A DNA stretch of 64,000 nucleotides. Origin: Botryosphaeria dothidea (taxonomy: Eukaryota; Ascomycota; Dothideomycetes; Botryosphaeriales; Botryosphaeriaceae). The first letter of the stretch is position 1. Each line of letters opens with the position of its first letter. A program made the translations under genes and the position numbers. The stretch covers positions 930,001-994,000 of the forward strand of contig WWBZ02000002.1 in the NCBI GenBank assembly GCA_011503125.2, read 5' to 3'. The notes under the pieces are model-generated. The model did no database searches, had not been told where the DNA came from, and saw only the letters and a program-made list of their open reading frames with translations. Of this stretch, positions 1 to 12,977 are shown in pieces.

Positions 1-354
1 TGCCGACCACCAACATTGGCCTTCTTCTTCAGATATATATATTCCTGCAGTCCTCTAGACCGTGGCATCGAAGACACGCGACATGGTCTATGCGACGAAT
101 GTGACGCTCTTCTGACCTTCAAGTAGTAATAACACTCGGGCACAGGAGGAGCAAAAAGCTAGATAACCACCTGAAAATAGAGAAGAAACCTCATTGGAGG
201 AATCCTCACCCGAATCCATCTTGCCTTGCGGTACAGCCATGAAGCCTCTTTAACTCCATCTATCCACCCTCTCCTCACAAGGTCTACGTCATTTGCAGCT
301 AAGGCGACATGATCATCATCCCCCCTTCACACACCCATTCACACGAAATCAACC
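1..354. other. Left flank, no gene seen
   Basis: No open frame with fungal coding character was found. The stretch is the 3' flank of the minus-strand DnaJC28-like gene that ends at 355, and may carry the end of a gene lying outside the window. Confidence 0.5.
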
Positions 355-2163
355 CTACTCCTTCGAAAATAAATCCTTCCAAAACTCCTTAAACCCATAC
401 CTCCTTCCCCTCTCATCCCACACCCTAACCTCCTGCGTCGTCCCGAACCTCTCCAACACTCCCCCCGGCGTGTGCCCCACAGCCGGTCCGGCCTTGGCCT
501 TGGGCTCGAGCGCGCGGTCTCTGATCTCGGCGGGCAGCTGGGGCGCGACGTCGGCGTAGGCGGACGCGAGCTCGCGGTCGAGCGAGAAGTACGGCTTCTT
601 GGCCAGCTCGGGCGCCATCAGGTTGTACGAGCGGGTGAGGGTGTTGAGCGAGGTGACGGACAGCTCGAGGAAGGTGCGCTCGGTGCGCTCCCAGGCGGGG
701 TCGCGGAAGGGGTGGTCTGCGGCTTTGACGGGCTGAAGAGAAGGAGCGGCGTCGCTGGGGGACTCAGCGGCGGTGACTTCTGCGACGACTTCTTCCGTAG
801 TTGTTTGCGGCGAGGCTGTAGATTTCGCACCTTCGGCAGAGCTCAGTGGTGTGGCTGTGACGGTGATCTGCTCCGCTTGCTCGCGTTCCTTCTGCTCAGG
901 AGCTGGAGCCGTTTTGAGCTCTCCAGCCAAGGTGATCTGGCTCATGTGGCCATCGGCAGAAACCGCAGTAATCTTCTCCTCCTTCTTCCCCTTCGGATTG
1001 AACAGCTTCTCCGCCTCCGCGTACGCCTGCGCTCTCCTTATCTGCACCTCCAAGCTACCCCCCTTACTCGCAATCATCCTCGCCGCATGTCTCTTCCAAT
1101 CCGCCCTCAGCCTGCTTCTGAACCTCGTCGCCGTCGTAACCAGCTCCTGCTGCTTCTCAATCCACGGCGGCACGATTTCCTGCTTCTGGATAATCTTATT
1201 CATGAAGTACTCCGTCGTGTCCAAAAACGGGTTGCTCGCGTTGTAGTCGCGCTCCAACTTCTTCCCCCGCGGGATATTCTTAAACTGGCCCCGCGCAATC
1301 GCATCCTCAATCCTCTCGTTCGCCATGCTCTCCAACGCCCTCACGCTCATCGGCCCGCCCCTCGCCCCGGGCCCCGCAAACCGCTCCTTCATCTCCTTCC
1401 GCAACCGCTCCCTCTCCTCCTCGTTCATCCCCACCCCATCCTTCTGCATCGCATACAAACTCGCCCCCTCCCTCGCCCCCGCCAACCTCACCCCCCGATT
1501 CTCCCCCCTCGCCCTCCCCCCCGTATCCACCCTACTCGGCGGCCGCACACTCGGCCCCAGCCCCCTGCCCCTCCCGCCCTTCAAGCCGCCCCTCCCCACC
1601 GAGTCCTCCAGCATCCGCAACGCCCCGTCCTCCAGCCGCTCCACCCCGTCCCACGCCCGCGCGCCCGCGACGTCCCGCGTCCCCCGGCCCGCGGCCGCCG
1701 GCAGCCGCGCGCTCGCCAGCTCCTTGGCGAACGCGCTGCGGAAGCTCGCGCCGGCGATGCGCGCCTCCAGCTGCTGCTTCAGCTCCGCCGAGAAGCCGGC
1801 GTCCTCGACGGCCGCGGCGCGGCCCGGGCCGCCCAGCAGCCCTTCCTCCGTCAGCGCTTCGAGGCGGCGGGTCATGGCGCCTTGTTCTTCCTTCGCGGCG
1901 GCCGGCGCATTGTCGTCTGACTTCGCGGGGCCGTTGTCGGGTTGTGCTTCGCGGCGGGAGGCATTGGCTTCATCGGCGCGGTCGTGCGCAGTGGAGGAGG
2001 AGGAGGAGGACGACGAGCGGAGGAGGCGTGGCGAAGCGGAGAGACAGCGTCTCGAGGAGTGCGGGAGAGCGGAGGTGGAGGTGGTGGCGGCGGCGGCGGT
2101 GGTGCGGAGAAGAGAGCGCTGAGACGCCCTCAGGCAGCTGGGACAGACATATGCTGCAGGCAT
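355..2163 (-). CDS. Mitochondrial DnaJ homologue subfamily C member 28-like protein (DUF1992)
   Basis: A single-exon gene of 602 residues. The start is placed at the ATG at 2163 (MPAAYVCPSCLRASQRS). The frame is open further upstream, but the sequence from this Met reads as an Arg/Ser/Ala-rich mitochondrial presequence followed by a long Ser tract around residues 50-57. The diagnostic part is residues 278-350, with motifs ESMANERIEDAIARGQF, FKNIPRGKKL and VPPWIEKQQEL. These match the DnaJC28 conserved domain (DUF1992), which in fungi usually occurs without a J domain. None is visible here (no HPD). Residues 60-270 and 380-520 are low-complexity and probably disordered. The family has been linked to Golgi or mitochondrial housekeeping, but its biochemical role is not settled. 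Mitochondrial location is inferred from the N-terminus only. Confidence 0.85.
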   Translation of the reverse strand: MPAAYVCPSCLRASQRSLLRTTAAAATTSTSALPHSSRRCLSASPRLLRSSSSSSSSTAHDRADEANASRREAQPDNGPAKSDDNAPAAAKEEQGAMTRRLEALTEEGLLGGPGRAAAVEDAGFSAELKQQLEARIAGASFRSAFAKELASARLPAAAGRGTRDVAGARAWDGVERLEDGALRMLEDSVGRGGLKGGRGRGLGPSVRPPSRVDTGGRARGENRGVRLAGAREGASLYAMQKDGVGMNEEERERLRKEMKERFAGPGARGGPMSVRALESMANERIEDAIARGQFKNIPRGKKLERDYNASNPFLDTTEYFMNKIIQKQEIVPPWIEKQQELVTTATRFRSRLRADWKRHAARMIASKGGSLEVQIRRAQAYAEAEKLFNPKGKKEEKITAVSADGHMSQITLAGELKTAPAPEQKEREQAEQITVTATPLSSAEGAKSTASPQTTTEEVVAEVTAAESPSDAAPSLQPVKAADHPFRDPAWERTERTFLELSVTSLNTLTRSYNLMAPELAKKPYFSLDRELASAYADVAPQLPAEIRDRALEPKAKAGPAVGHTPGGVLERFGTTQEVRVWDERGRRYGFKEFWKDLFSKE

Positions 2164-2661
2164 CCGGAGACACGGTTGTCGTTGCGAATTGAACGCGAAG
2201 AGGCGAAGATGCAATCGCGAAGATCGGAATTGTTTAGGGGGGGGGGGAGAGAGAAAGGCTTCGATGACGTCTTGACCTTCACTGGTCCGTGTCCGCCACC
2301 CGCGCCCGCGCCCGCGCCCGCAACTTAGCGCTGACGCGAGATAGAAGAAGGGCACGCGACAGTACGCGCACAAGGAGCTCTTTAGTATCATAAAGCTTAT
2401 ACACAGTACGTTGGACAACAGATATCGATTGCGCCTCCAGTCCGACCAACACCCAACCCTTACAAATGCACTTGATCCAATTCGGGAGCTCCTGAATCCC
2501 GCATGTTTGTCTACGCTCCCGACCCATCAATATAAAGGAAATCAGGCTTCGTCCGCGCGATACTGATGTACAGAGAGAAAATGCACTGAATCCACCGCCC
2601 TCATCTACAATCCTTTGACCTTCAAGAATCCTTCTCTACCCAAGACCTAAGAAACTTTTTT
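2164..2661. other. Spacer with GC-hexanucleotide run
   Basis: This is the 5' leader and promoter of the DnaJC28-like gene and the 3' end of the oxoglutarate dehydrogenase gene; both lie on the minus strand. It contains a short tandem run of the hexamer GCGCCC/CGCGCC at about 2299-2322 and a G9 tract near 2236. No gene is seen. Confidence 0.5.
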
Positions 2662-5600
2662 TTACTCGCCCTTCAGCTTGTCCTGTGTAACCGAGAAAGC
2701 CGTCTCCAACAGATCCTTCTCCTCCTTCTTGTGCACAGCCTTCAGACCGGTGGCAACACTGGCGCTCGGGTTGCGACCAGCGTACATGACGTGCCGGCGG
2801 TTGTGGTGCTCAGTCTCATTCAGCAGCGTCTCGATACGCGGCTGGGTGAACGACCAGGCACCCGCGTTAAGAGGCTCCTCCTGGCACCACACGATGTTCT
2901 TGGCGTTGGGGTACGAGTCAAGGTTCTCCTTGAGCTGCGCCCACGGGAAGGGGTGGAGCTGCTCGATACGCGTGATGGCAGTGTTCTTGAGGCCATGCTC
3001 CTCACGGTGCGCCACAAGAGCACCCCAAACCTGACCAGTGCAGAGGATGACACGCTCAATCTCCTCCTTGGGCGCAATCTCGCCCGTCTCATGAGCGGGA
3101 TCAGGGATGAGCCACTCAAAGTGCGACTCGCCAGTGAACTCCTCAATATTCGAGCGAGCCAGGGGATGACGCAGGAGGGACTTGGAGAAGAAGAGGATGA
3201 GAGGCTTGCGGAACTGGCGGTTCATCTGGCGACGGAGAATGTGGAACATGTTGGAAGGCTTGGTGAGGTAAGCCACCTGCATGTTGCAGTCTTGGTGCTG
3301 ACGCTCGAGCCTGTCAGGGCTAGGGAAGATACGGGGATCCTCGTTGCAAAGCTGGAGGTAACGCTCCATACGGCCGGACGAGTGCTCAGGACCTTGACCA
3401 TCGTAACCGTGGGGAAGGGACATGACGAGACCGCTACGCTGCAGCCACTTGGTCTCGCCGGAAGCAATGAACTGGTCGATGATACATTGAGCGTTGTTGG
3501 CGAAGTCACCGAACTGAGCCTCCCACATAACCAAAGCGTTGGGTGACGACAGGGAGTAACCGTACTCGAAGCCGAGACTGCGACATGTTAGCAGAGTAAA
3601 GAAAAGAAAGCATGTTATTACTTACACGCCGAACTCGCTCAGCGAGGAGTTGGAGATGACGAAAGAGCCCTGGTCCTGGCTAAGGCTTGCCAGAGGAGTG
3701 TAGGTGTTCTCATTCTCCTGGTCGTGGAGAACCGCGTGGCGCTGAGAGAAGGTACCACGTTCGACATCCTGACCGGAAACACGGACGTGGTGACCTTCCA
3801 AGCAGAGGGTACCGAAGGCGAGAGCTTCAGCGGTGGCCATGTCGATGTTCTTGCCCTCGGAGACAGTCTTGCTGCGGTTCTGCAGGATGCGCTTGAGGTT
3901 GCGATGAACGTTGAAGCCTTCAGGAGGGATGCCGACCTTGTCAGCAACCTGCTTCAGAACTTCGCCATCGACAGCAGTGGGAAGGTGAGGCAGAACCTCA
4001 GTAGCAAGCTCCTTGGGCGACTTGAAGCCATTCCAAGCAGAAGTCAGCCATTCCTTAGCAGTGGGCTGGTAATCCTTGCTGCGGGAGAAGCTCTCCTCAA
4101 GCATGCCCCAGACCCAAGCCTTGTGCTCATCAATGTCCTCTTTGGTGAAAGTGCCCTCCTGAAGAAGCTTGTCGACGTACTTGTCCAGAGCAGGCTTCTG
4201 CTGAGAGATGCGCTTGTACATCAGAGGCTGAGTGAAGAAGGGCTGATCGGTCTCGTTGTGTCCCTGCTTACGGTAGCAGACCATGTCGATGACGACGTCC
4301 TTCTTGAAGGTGGCACGGTAATCGGCGGCAAGCTGGCAGACGTAGTTGAAAGCCTCAGCATCGTCACCGTTGACGTGGAAAACAGGCGCGTCAATGGCCT
4401 TGGCGATGTCGGAGCAGTAAGGAGTAGAGCGGGCGAAACGAGGATCCGTCGTGAAACCGATCTGGTTGTTGACGACAATGTGGATGGTGCCACCGGTGTG
4501 GTACTTGGGCAGAGCGTGGAAGCCCATGGTCTCATATACAACACCCTGGCCAGCGAAAGCAGCGTCACCGTGAAGCAAGACACCCATAGCAGTCCTGGCC
4601 TCCTGCTCATCGTTGTTGTAGTGCAGGATGGCACGAGTCTTACCCAGAACGACGGGGTCCTCGGCTTCCAAGTGGGAGGGGTTGGCAACAAGAGAAAGCT
4701 GGACACGCTTGCCGGAAGGAGTGGGACGCTCAAAGTTCATACCCAAGTGGTACTTGACGTCACCGGAACCCTCATCGGAGGGGTCTGCGGTGCCGGCAAA
4801 CTCGGAGAAGATGGACTCGTTAGGCTTACGAACGACGTTACTGAGCACGTTGAGACGACCACGGTGAGGCATGCCAATCACAATATCCTTGACTCCATAA
4901 TCAACACTGCGGTCGATCAGAGCCTTCATACCGGGAATCAAACTCTCACCGCCCTCCAGACCGAAGCGCTTGTCATTGGGGTACTTGGTGGCGAGGAAGG
5001 ACTCGAAGCTCGTACCCCAGATCAAACGATCAAGGATCCTACGCTTCTCGTCGACCGAGTACTTGTAGGGCTGGGGAACCTCGATGCGCTGGCGCAGCCA
5101 GTCACACTGTTCCCTGTCGGGGATGTGGATGTACTCGACACCATAAGAACCGCAGTAGAGTCTTTCGCAAGTAGCAATGATCTCACGGAGGGTCATCTTG
5201 TCCCGGCCATCGGTCTTGAAGCGGGGCAAGATACCAGGACCCAGGGCAAACTCCTGGTCCAGATCCTTCTCAGAGAAGTTGTAGTGCTCCAATTCCAGCT
5301 CCTTCGGCTTGCTGTATCCAAACTGAACAGCCTCGCCGCGGATGCCGAGCGGGTCGATCTTGGCCTTGTGGTGGCCACGAGCCTGGTAGGCGCGCACGAG
5401 CAGCTGGACTTTCAGGTGGTTCATGACGTCGGAGCCCTCGCCCATGGCCATTCCGAGACCAGGGGTGGCGAAGGCGGGCACGCCGCCGACGGGAGGAGGG
5501 ACAATGGTGGGCGGGGGCTGGAAAGCCTGGGAGACGGGCATGTCGCCGGCCTCCATGTTGCGGAAGTAGATCTGCCATGAGACGTGGACGCTTTCGGGAT

Positions 5601-5923
5601 CGCGCTTCCACTGCACGTACATCTCGTCGACGTAGTTGGCAGTGTTGCCCTGGAGGAAGGAGTCGCTCGGGTCCTGCGGAGCTCTGTTAGCCTTGAAGAC
5701 GAGCTCCGTCACTGAAGCGCGGCGGGGCGGGAAGACTCACGACGCCCTTGCTGGTGTCCTCGGCAGAGATGGCATAGTGCCTCTTCTGCACACGCTGGGC
5801 GGCGATGGCCAGAGCCCTGCGTTTTGATGCGAGCGCGGTCGAGGAGGTCGAAAAGCGTGTCCGCGCAGCGGTGCTGCCCGTCACCAGGCGGGAGCTACAT
5901 TGGCGGAGGGTAGTGCGCAGCAT
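2662..5923 (-). CDS. KGD1: 2-oxoglutarate dehydrogenase E1 component, mitochondrial
   Basis: Thiamine-diphosphate-dependent E1 of the oxoglutarate dehydrogenase complex of the TCA cycle. It decarboxylates 2-oxoglutarate and passes the succinyl group to E2. There are three exons: 5923-5741, 5673-3626 and 3577-2662. The introns at 5674-5740 (GTGAGT...GCTAAC...CAG) and 3578-3625 (GTAAGT...GCTAAC...CAG) restore a continuous 1048-residue frame, the normal size. Residues 1-45 are an Arg/Ser-rich presequence. The E1 N-terminal motif ([15 protein letters not shown]) begins near residue 65. [13 protein letters not shown] lies near 430, [10 protein letters not shown] near 455, and the thiamine-pocket region with GHNETDQP near 534. 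The C-terminal transketolase part carries [12 protein letters not shown] across the second splice junction and [14 protein letters not shown]. Nothing is missing or odd. Long open frames on the plus strand opposite it are shadows of its codon bias. Confidence 0.97.
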
Positions 5924-8900
5924 GGTGAAGTTGCTAACGCGGGTATTAACAATTCATCCAAGGAGGGCGGCGTGAAGCCAGGTGTTGGGGAGGCGAGGAG
6001 CGGAGAGGTTGTGGCAGCTGGGCGCAGATTCAAGGCCAAGCATTACGTTCGTAGCCTCGCGCGGATGGCACACGGCATCCCAGCAGCCCTGGCCTTTGGT
6101 TTATCCGCCCCCGATCTGGGCCTAGTGCGCCCGCAAAAAAGTCAGCAGCCGCCACCATTGGCCCAAGCCGCCTCTAAATGCCGCAGACAAGATGCATCGC
6201 AGCCCGCTGACCTCCCGCCCAAAACACGCAGCGCAGCACGCTGACCTTCCAAGCCCGCACCGGTGACCTGCGCAGTCGCAGCGCCTGAGCCCTGCGCGCC
6301 CCCTAGTGCGCGCCCAAGCTGCCAGCAAAAAGGAGGCGACACGACACTCTTTGTCCGAACCGAAAGAAATCCGCCTGGTCCAGCCCCCGGTCCTCGGCTA
6401 TGCCACACGCGTACCCCAGACTCGCCCAGCTACATCATACCGACATCTCCGTCCTTCCGCCTGCCAACCTGCCTGCCTGCCAGCGGCCCACAAGAGCCAA
6501 GCGCCATCCTTCCGTTGGCTGTGGCATCGATCCCTATGACTAACGCCCAGACGCAGCACGCCAATTGAGGAATCCACTCGTCAATGATGTGTCTTGTTGT
6601 TGCATTTCTCGGCTATTGCTGCACCGACTGCTGTTCCGGGGTGACCCTATCGCGGCTTTGAGACTGCCTGTCTGATCGGCCTATTTCCGTTAGCCGAAGC
6701 AGCCTCTTGATCCAGGGACCGTCTTTGAGTTCGCTCCGCTGATACTTGACGTTGCTGAAACATCCTGAGCGCTGCAATCGCTGTAGCAGGGTTTATGAAT
6801 CTGAAGGAAAGTTCTCAAAGGAGCCAGATCCCGCGTTACCCAGTTCCAACCATCTGCAAGCTATCCTCCTGGCCAGACCACAGACTTTGGACATGATCTA
6901 GAGCCTTCGGACTTTGATGGCAGGACCGAAGAGCGTGTCTTGGCTCTAGCCATCACGGTAATTTTTCTCCATCCATACACAATATACTATTTCATAGCAT
7001 TTAGTCTTCTGGCAGGGTTCGATTAGACGAAAAGAGCTTTAGGGAAGGGATGCTAGATCGTAACATTCGTTTCTAGTTCACTGTTATAATGTTTGTCAAA
7101 AACTTGCGATACCTTCTGCGCGATCACCCGTTTTGAATGCCCATTCACGGCGTCAACATGACAGCGACCAACCCGGTGTTTCTGCCATCTATGTCTGACA
7201 GCTTCATGAAATGCTATCAAATCAATCCCTTATCCTCCCATTTCTCGTCTGCATCCACCTGGTATAGGAAGCTCGGTTACCGTCGTGATATCAGATCCTT
7301 GCCCCTTCCGTCCTGATGCATTATCTGATACTAATTGCTCTGTCTCGGCCTATCATGATATTAAAAAGGCCCAGTTTAAGTTTTGCCATCAAGTTTTCGG
7401 CCCTTGGTTTGAATACAGGTAGGGTAAGTAGCACTGCCACTTGACTTCTGCAGTCATCAGCACAGCTGCATAAGTGTATTTTCTTGCAACGTCATAAACA
7501 ATATCAGCTTCTACGATCATCTCACAAACTTTTTTTTTGGCAGCATCATGATGCTTCCTTCATTCTACGGAACCGTAAAGGGGACACCGGGGTCGGCCGC
7601 ACCCCACACACCCGCCCCCTTCTCTGATCATTTCTATCCACATCTTGGTCATCATGCACCGCCATCCCCCATCCCGATACCGCGCTCTCACACAATCAGA
7701 AAAATCCAGATTGCGCTTATCCTCGGACCCTACCCACCCGGGTGCTCCCGCCTTTTCCCCACATGGGCATAACCAAAGATCCTCTCGGCGAAATGGTCGC
7801 CGGCGCCGCGCCACGGTCACCGAGGGGCCGAAAGCGTCACATAACAGCAACTAAAACAAACAGGGTCCAGCCCAAAAGTACAGATCGACCAAGCAACGGC
7901 CGGTCATTGCCATCTCGCTACCGAAGATATCCGGGACGCCTTGGAAAGAAATCGGGATGGTTCCGCCTCCCTGTGGATGCGGCCGGGGAGCTGTCTCGAT
8001 GGCGGAGACATCCCGAAAGCGACACGGTAAAAATGAATTTGTGAAGAAGTCTACTGACGAGGCATTTGATCTTCAGGACGTCTTCAGTACACACGCGGGG
8101 CCGTTAGCAAGCAACGCTACTTTTACAAATCTTTCAGGAAAATTGGGGTGATATGCGCAAACCTCGAACCTAGGTAGAAGTGCAGATGCTAAACAGGAGT
8201 CAGGACATCGCACGAGAGTAGAAACAAGCAGTGAAAAGGACAGTCAAGCCCTGTTTGGGTTCGCGTTTACTCACGTATTGTTCCGTGCAACGGAAACTAG
8301 AGACGGGGCAGCTCTGAACGCAGCACAGGCTGTCGAGAGGTTGGCGTGCGAGTGAACGCGCGCTGCTCACTATAATGAAACTAATCAAGGGAGACATCAG
8401 CATTCTGTGTGTGGAATGGGATTACTCACCTCAACTTCAGCCGCAGTCCCCACCTGTCGAAATTGGGTTACATGGACGACCAGCAGTGTGAAGTACCAAT
8501 TCTCGTCTCAGCTCACTCGACAAAGCAGACGCGGCTCAAGAAATCCAGCAAATTCACCAACAATAATCTCCTTCCCCCGCCGCCGCCCCCACAAGCATGA
8601 GCAACGACCCACATGCAGCGGGAGATTAACGTGGCACAGCATCGCTCTAGTAATATCTCCTCAGCTCTCACGAAACGCATCCCGCATTACGCACATATAC
8701 GAGGGGGAACACGTAACAGAAGCAACTGTTTCTTTTTCCCTCCTCTTTCTCCCTGCCAGGACTGTAAACTCCTAAACCCGGTTTCGGCCGAAGCTGAAGT
8801 GGAATGCTGACCGGAGGAATTAACGTCCCTGTGTTATCACATGTTGCTCAGCTCTTCCCAATAGCAATAGGCGAGAATGATGAGGCGAAAACGGGCAAGG

Positions 8901-10369
8901 CTGGTGAGCACAAACGACCAAAAAAGAAAAGCAGCCACGGTGCACCAGAGCAATTCCCTAAAGCAGCATGTAGACCCATGTGCTCTGTTTTCCTTTTCCT
9001 TCCCGACTGCACTTACGTATCATTCGCATATACACAAACTTCAAAAAAGCCCATATCGCAGTGACTACGGGGAAATCCCATCAGCAGGGAAAGGGGAAAA
9101 AAGAACCCATGCAGGCAGCATGAAGTAGCACCAAGAATCAACAAGGTCGCATAACACCCCAACAATTGCACGCATGAAAAAGAAAAAGAAATAACATAAG
9201 AGCAGCACAAGCCTGAACGCCTGACCCATTGGAGTGACGCGCGCATCGGCCCGGCTGATCTCCCGCCGTCCTGCGAATTCTTTTCCCAGCTGTGGAGCAC
9301 CCCCATCCACCCCACTTTCTCTACCGGCCTCCAATTCTCGAAGAGTCGTACTCGCATGTGAACGTGTGAGAGAAAAATGGGATGATGGGGCATGACAAAT
9401 AGAGTGAGTATTCCTTCTGCAACAACCAACCACGCACATATGCACATGCATATGCTGCGTCTCGCTGTGACATGCGAATCTGCTTGCGCCATTCCACTGC
9501 TGTCTGGAATCAATATAATCCAATATCACAAAACGTGATATTGAAAAAAAAAACGGGTGTTCGCTTCGACTTAACTGTCGATCACCTCCATCAAAAACAG
9601 CAAGCAACACAATACTTGCCGTTATGGGAAGTACAGTAGAAAGATGTCTTTCTGCTTTTTCCGCCTTTACAAAGGGAAAACCCTCCTTCTCTCCTACACC
9701 TACCCTTTTTGGTTATTCTGCCAATACACTGCTGCTGATCCTTGCATTTCGCCCATCGCGTTTACTGAAAGAGGAAAGCGACTGGCAAGTGGAGACCTGG
9801 TCGAGAAAGGGATACCCGAAAGGGGCAGAGGAACAGGTACGTGCATGCTATCCCTGCGTGCTTGCGTGGATGTGCACACAACGGAGAGCCTAGACGCCCA
9901 ACATGCAGGGGGAAAAGCATGCATGCAAGTAAGACAGACGCATGCCTGTGGGGCACACAAGTGGAGAGCCCCGAAGGGCGCGACGATTTGGAAGTTGCAT
10001 CCGGCAGAAGCGGAGCGTCCTCCGTCGGAGAAGAGAGTGGACGACAGCTCCTCATTCTTCACACACGGAACGTACTCCGGACGCTGATGAGGAGAAGCAT
10101 ACTCGCTCTATTCATCGACGCCTAAGAAAAAAAAAGAAAAACACTCTTGAATGGAAAGAAAAGAACGGCAAGAAAGAGAGAGAAGAGCTACGTACCTCAA
10201 TGAATAACACGTCCTTAGAGAAGCTAGTACAAGACAAGGGAGGGCAGATCGAAAATAGGCCCAGCCTTTCAAAGTCTAGCAATGCCAGATGACCTGCGGT
10301 ATTGGGACATAAGCAATACCAACCTCGTTGGCAGCGGATGGTCTGGCCGGTAAGAACAATGGACCCCAA
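5924..10369. other. 4.4 kb region without a convincing gene
   Basis: I read this region in all frames and saw only short frames of random composition, rich in Arg, Pro, Ser and Cys. The first few hundred bases are the promoter of the oxoglutarate dehydrogenase gene. About 6560-7540 is richer in AT than the flanks. 8700-10300 has several A- and T-runs (about 9544-9553 and 10125-10140). No tRNA, transposase, reverse transcriptase or long repeat is recognisable. It could hold untranslated RNA or very short exons that cannot be called by eye. Confidence 0.45.
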
Positions 10370-12977
10370 TCAAGCCGCCAAATCCTGCTGTGCTTCGAGT
10401 TGCCTCATATCCGACCCCTGTTTAACACTACGGTGCATACGAAGATGCCTCCGCGCGCTGTCTCCACCACTCTCGCCATCCTCAACCCCACCGATGGGTT
10501 GGCAAAAGCAAACCCGGAGCAGCCACCCAACAAGTTCGCCCGTGCCTTTCTCCTCTGTACTATTGTCGTTGCTCAACCTTTTCCACTTTGTATCCATGCT
10601 CATCTCGCGTGGCACAGGGGCATGCATTGCCGTGCCTTCTGTCAGAATCTGGTTCAAGCTCTGTGGGGCTAGGGCAGGAGAAGAGAATGTTGAAGAATTG
10701 CAAGGCCTGCTTGTTCTTGGCGTTTGCGCAGCCGTATGATAGCTCCCGCTGCTGCCACTGCCCCTCAAAGCACGGACAGAGGCACCGATTGAAGTAGCGC
10801 TAGAAGAGCGGTGATGCTTCTTGGGCCCATGAGGAGGCGCCGCTAATTCCTCTTTTGTGAGTGGGAGTGCAACAGGGCGGGGAAGAGGACGCGGGCGAAC
10901 GATGCCTTCCGCAGCTGCGATGGGGAGAAGAGCCGGGAGCGCTGCAGAGTGGATCACGGTGAGACCTGCGGAAGGTTTTGAGGTGCAAGACTTAGGCTTG
11001 TTATTTGATTGTTTGGTCTGGGATTGAGACTGAGGCTGGGACAATGCCGGCGGATCGGGCACCATGGAGGATGCTGAGGAGAAAGGCGATCCGCGTGCAC
11101 AATTTTCTTTCACGGATTCAGAAGGCGCGGGCGAAGCTGCGGCAGTGCTGGTAAATGTTGAGGCAGGAGTATTTGACGCAGTGGAGACGATGCGACGGCT
11201 GTTGGCACTGCTGGGGCCAACGATCCTCGCATTCGCACCGTCGAGGCAAGAGGTGGGTATGCCACCAGCTGTGTAACGAGTGGCCGTATTATTCCTGTTG
11301 CGCCCTTGACGACTTTGGCTTGCTGTATCTCGTGATGATGGTTGGCCTGAATTCAGCACATGGTTAATACGGTCGTACGGGGAGACGGGGACGCGAGGAT
11401 CGAGATCGCGGCGAGAGTGAGGCGGGCTTGCAAATAGTGGCGCCGGTATCAGCGGATGACTGAAAGTTCTGTTTGTCTGTGTCGGTGTTGAGTAAACGGA
11501 GTTTGGTGATTCGGCTTGCCCGGAGTTGTCAGAATGGAGACGCTCTTGCTGATGGCTGGTTGGGGTGAGGGGGCGTCTGGATGCCTGATTGTGCGCGGCT
11601 TGTGCAACGTTTGGCGGCGCAGATCCTGACATGGGCGCCTGCACCGGTCCTTGTCGATCTTGTGGCTGCAGCGGCTCGGCTTGAGCACTTCCTCGATCCC
11701 ATTTCTCATTTCGCTGATGAAGCCGCGACCGCGTACCCGGCTCCAGTTCCGGTGCCGGCATATCACAAGGTCGGTTCGTCTCGGCCGTCACCTCACGCAC
11801 ATCCGGCTCGGTAACGTGGCACCCTGGTGGATTGCTCGTTCCGTGTCCACTGGTCGGCGGTCTCCAATACGCTAGTCCGGTGCGGTGGTTCGACAAGTTG
11901 GTGTAGGGCGGTTGCGGCCCCTCATGCGCCTCACGCACCCCGCGAAACGCTCTGTGATTGCTGTGGTTTCTTCCTTGGACTTCTAACAAATGAGAGGATT
12001 AGCCAGCGCCTCAAGCTCAAACATGTGCACGCCACGTTGGTATGATACCGTCTGGTCCACGCGAAGCTTTGCATATCTTCTCCCTAAGAATGCGCTTCAG
12101 ACTTACCTCCCCGAGGCCCGCGGAAGAAGTCGCGAACAGCGTTGCCAAGGCTCCGTGCGCGAGAGACCCTGTGCCGCGGGGTTCGAAACGAAGTAGGCAA
12201 ATCACCCGGCCAGCGGGGCAAGCCGAACGGCGTTTGTGCTCGAAAGGTCGGCGAATGCGGAGGCGAGATAGGGCAAGCGGGATTCTGGACGTCATTGACG
12301 CACTGTGAAGCTGACCCTGAGGAGACTTTTTTGCTAGCGGGGACTTGGTTTTCGATTATCTCATGCAGCTCCCTGAGCGTGGCCTCATCGATTGTGAGGG
12401 CAGCCTGGCGGCGGCCCGTATGGTATCTGCTTAATTGCTTTTGCTCGGTTTCTTCCGCATAGTAGCTGGCGTGTTTGGAGGTGGTGAGATGTGCAGCTGC
12501 ACCAAAGGATCTAGCAGAGCGTAGTGTTGCAATAGATTTCTGCTCGACGATAGTGGTCAACGGCGTAGCATCGGGTCTGTTGATGAATCGAACTGCTACA
12601 CCGGATCCACCTGATACAAGCCATCAGTCAGCAGCTGTCTCCACCTCCGGATTCTAGACACCCGTTGACTCACTCGGGCTGCCAGGAGGCCATTGCTCCT
12701 CGGATAGGCTGCGCGAGTGTGAACGGCTCTTGCTCCGGGCCCTCTTCTTCGGAGGTTCGCCCGTCTCGCTGTCGGAGTCGGCGTGTTTCGCGTCGAAGAC
12801 AGAACCATTCTCGGTGGGCGTGGCCTCGGAAGAGTCTAGATGGGGAAACAGGTGCCGCTTAGAATCTGCATGGCGTGACGGAGTAGGACTGCGATGAGTA
12901 GGGACAGATGCGTCTAGGAAACTGTTGCTACGATCGGATAGTGGTGGTGGGATGCTCTGGGCGGTAGGTACTGCCAT
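10370..12977 (-). CDS. Disordered Ser/Pro-rich fungal protein of unknown function
   Basis: A three-exon model: 12977-12674, 12610-12107 and 11982-10370. The introns 12611-12673 (GTGAGT...GCTGAC...CAG) and 11983-12106 (GTAAGT...GCTAAT...TAG) join in frame to give 806 residues. The start is the ATG at 12977 (MAVPTAQSIPPPLSDRS), the first with a protein-like sequence after it. A basic, nuclear-localisation-like stretch (PPKKRARSKSRSHSRS) lies near residue 80. A short helical segment (TIDEATLRELHEIIENQ) lies near 160. The rest is rich in Ser, Pro, Gln and Thr, with no recognised domain. The last 50 residues read less like protein, so the true C-terminus may be moved by another intron. Basic cluster plus disorder suggests a nuclear regulatory protein. 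That is inference; I do not recognise the family. Confidence 0.7.

Noticed and set aside
472..1920. 482-residue plus-strand frame
   Set aside because: Opposite the DnaJC28-like gene and made of Arg/Pro/Leu runs; a shadow frame.
3724..5580. 618-residue open frame on the plus strand
   Set aside because: Lies exactly opposite the large exon of the oxoglutarate dehydrogenase gene; a shadow of its codon bias with no protein-like motifs.
7011..7030. GGTTCGATTAG resembling a tRNA B box
   Set aside because: No matching A box upstream and no acceptor-stem pairing around it.
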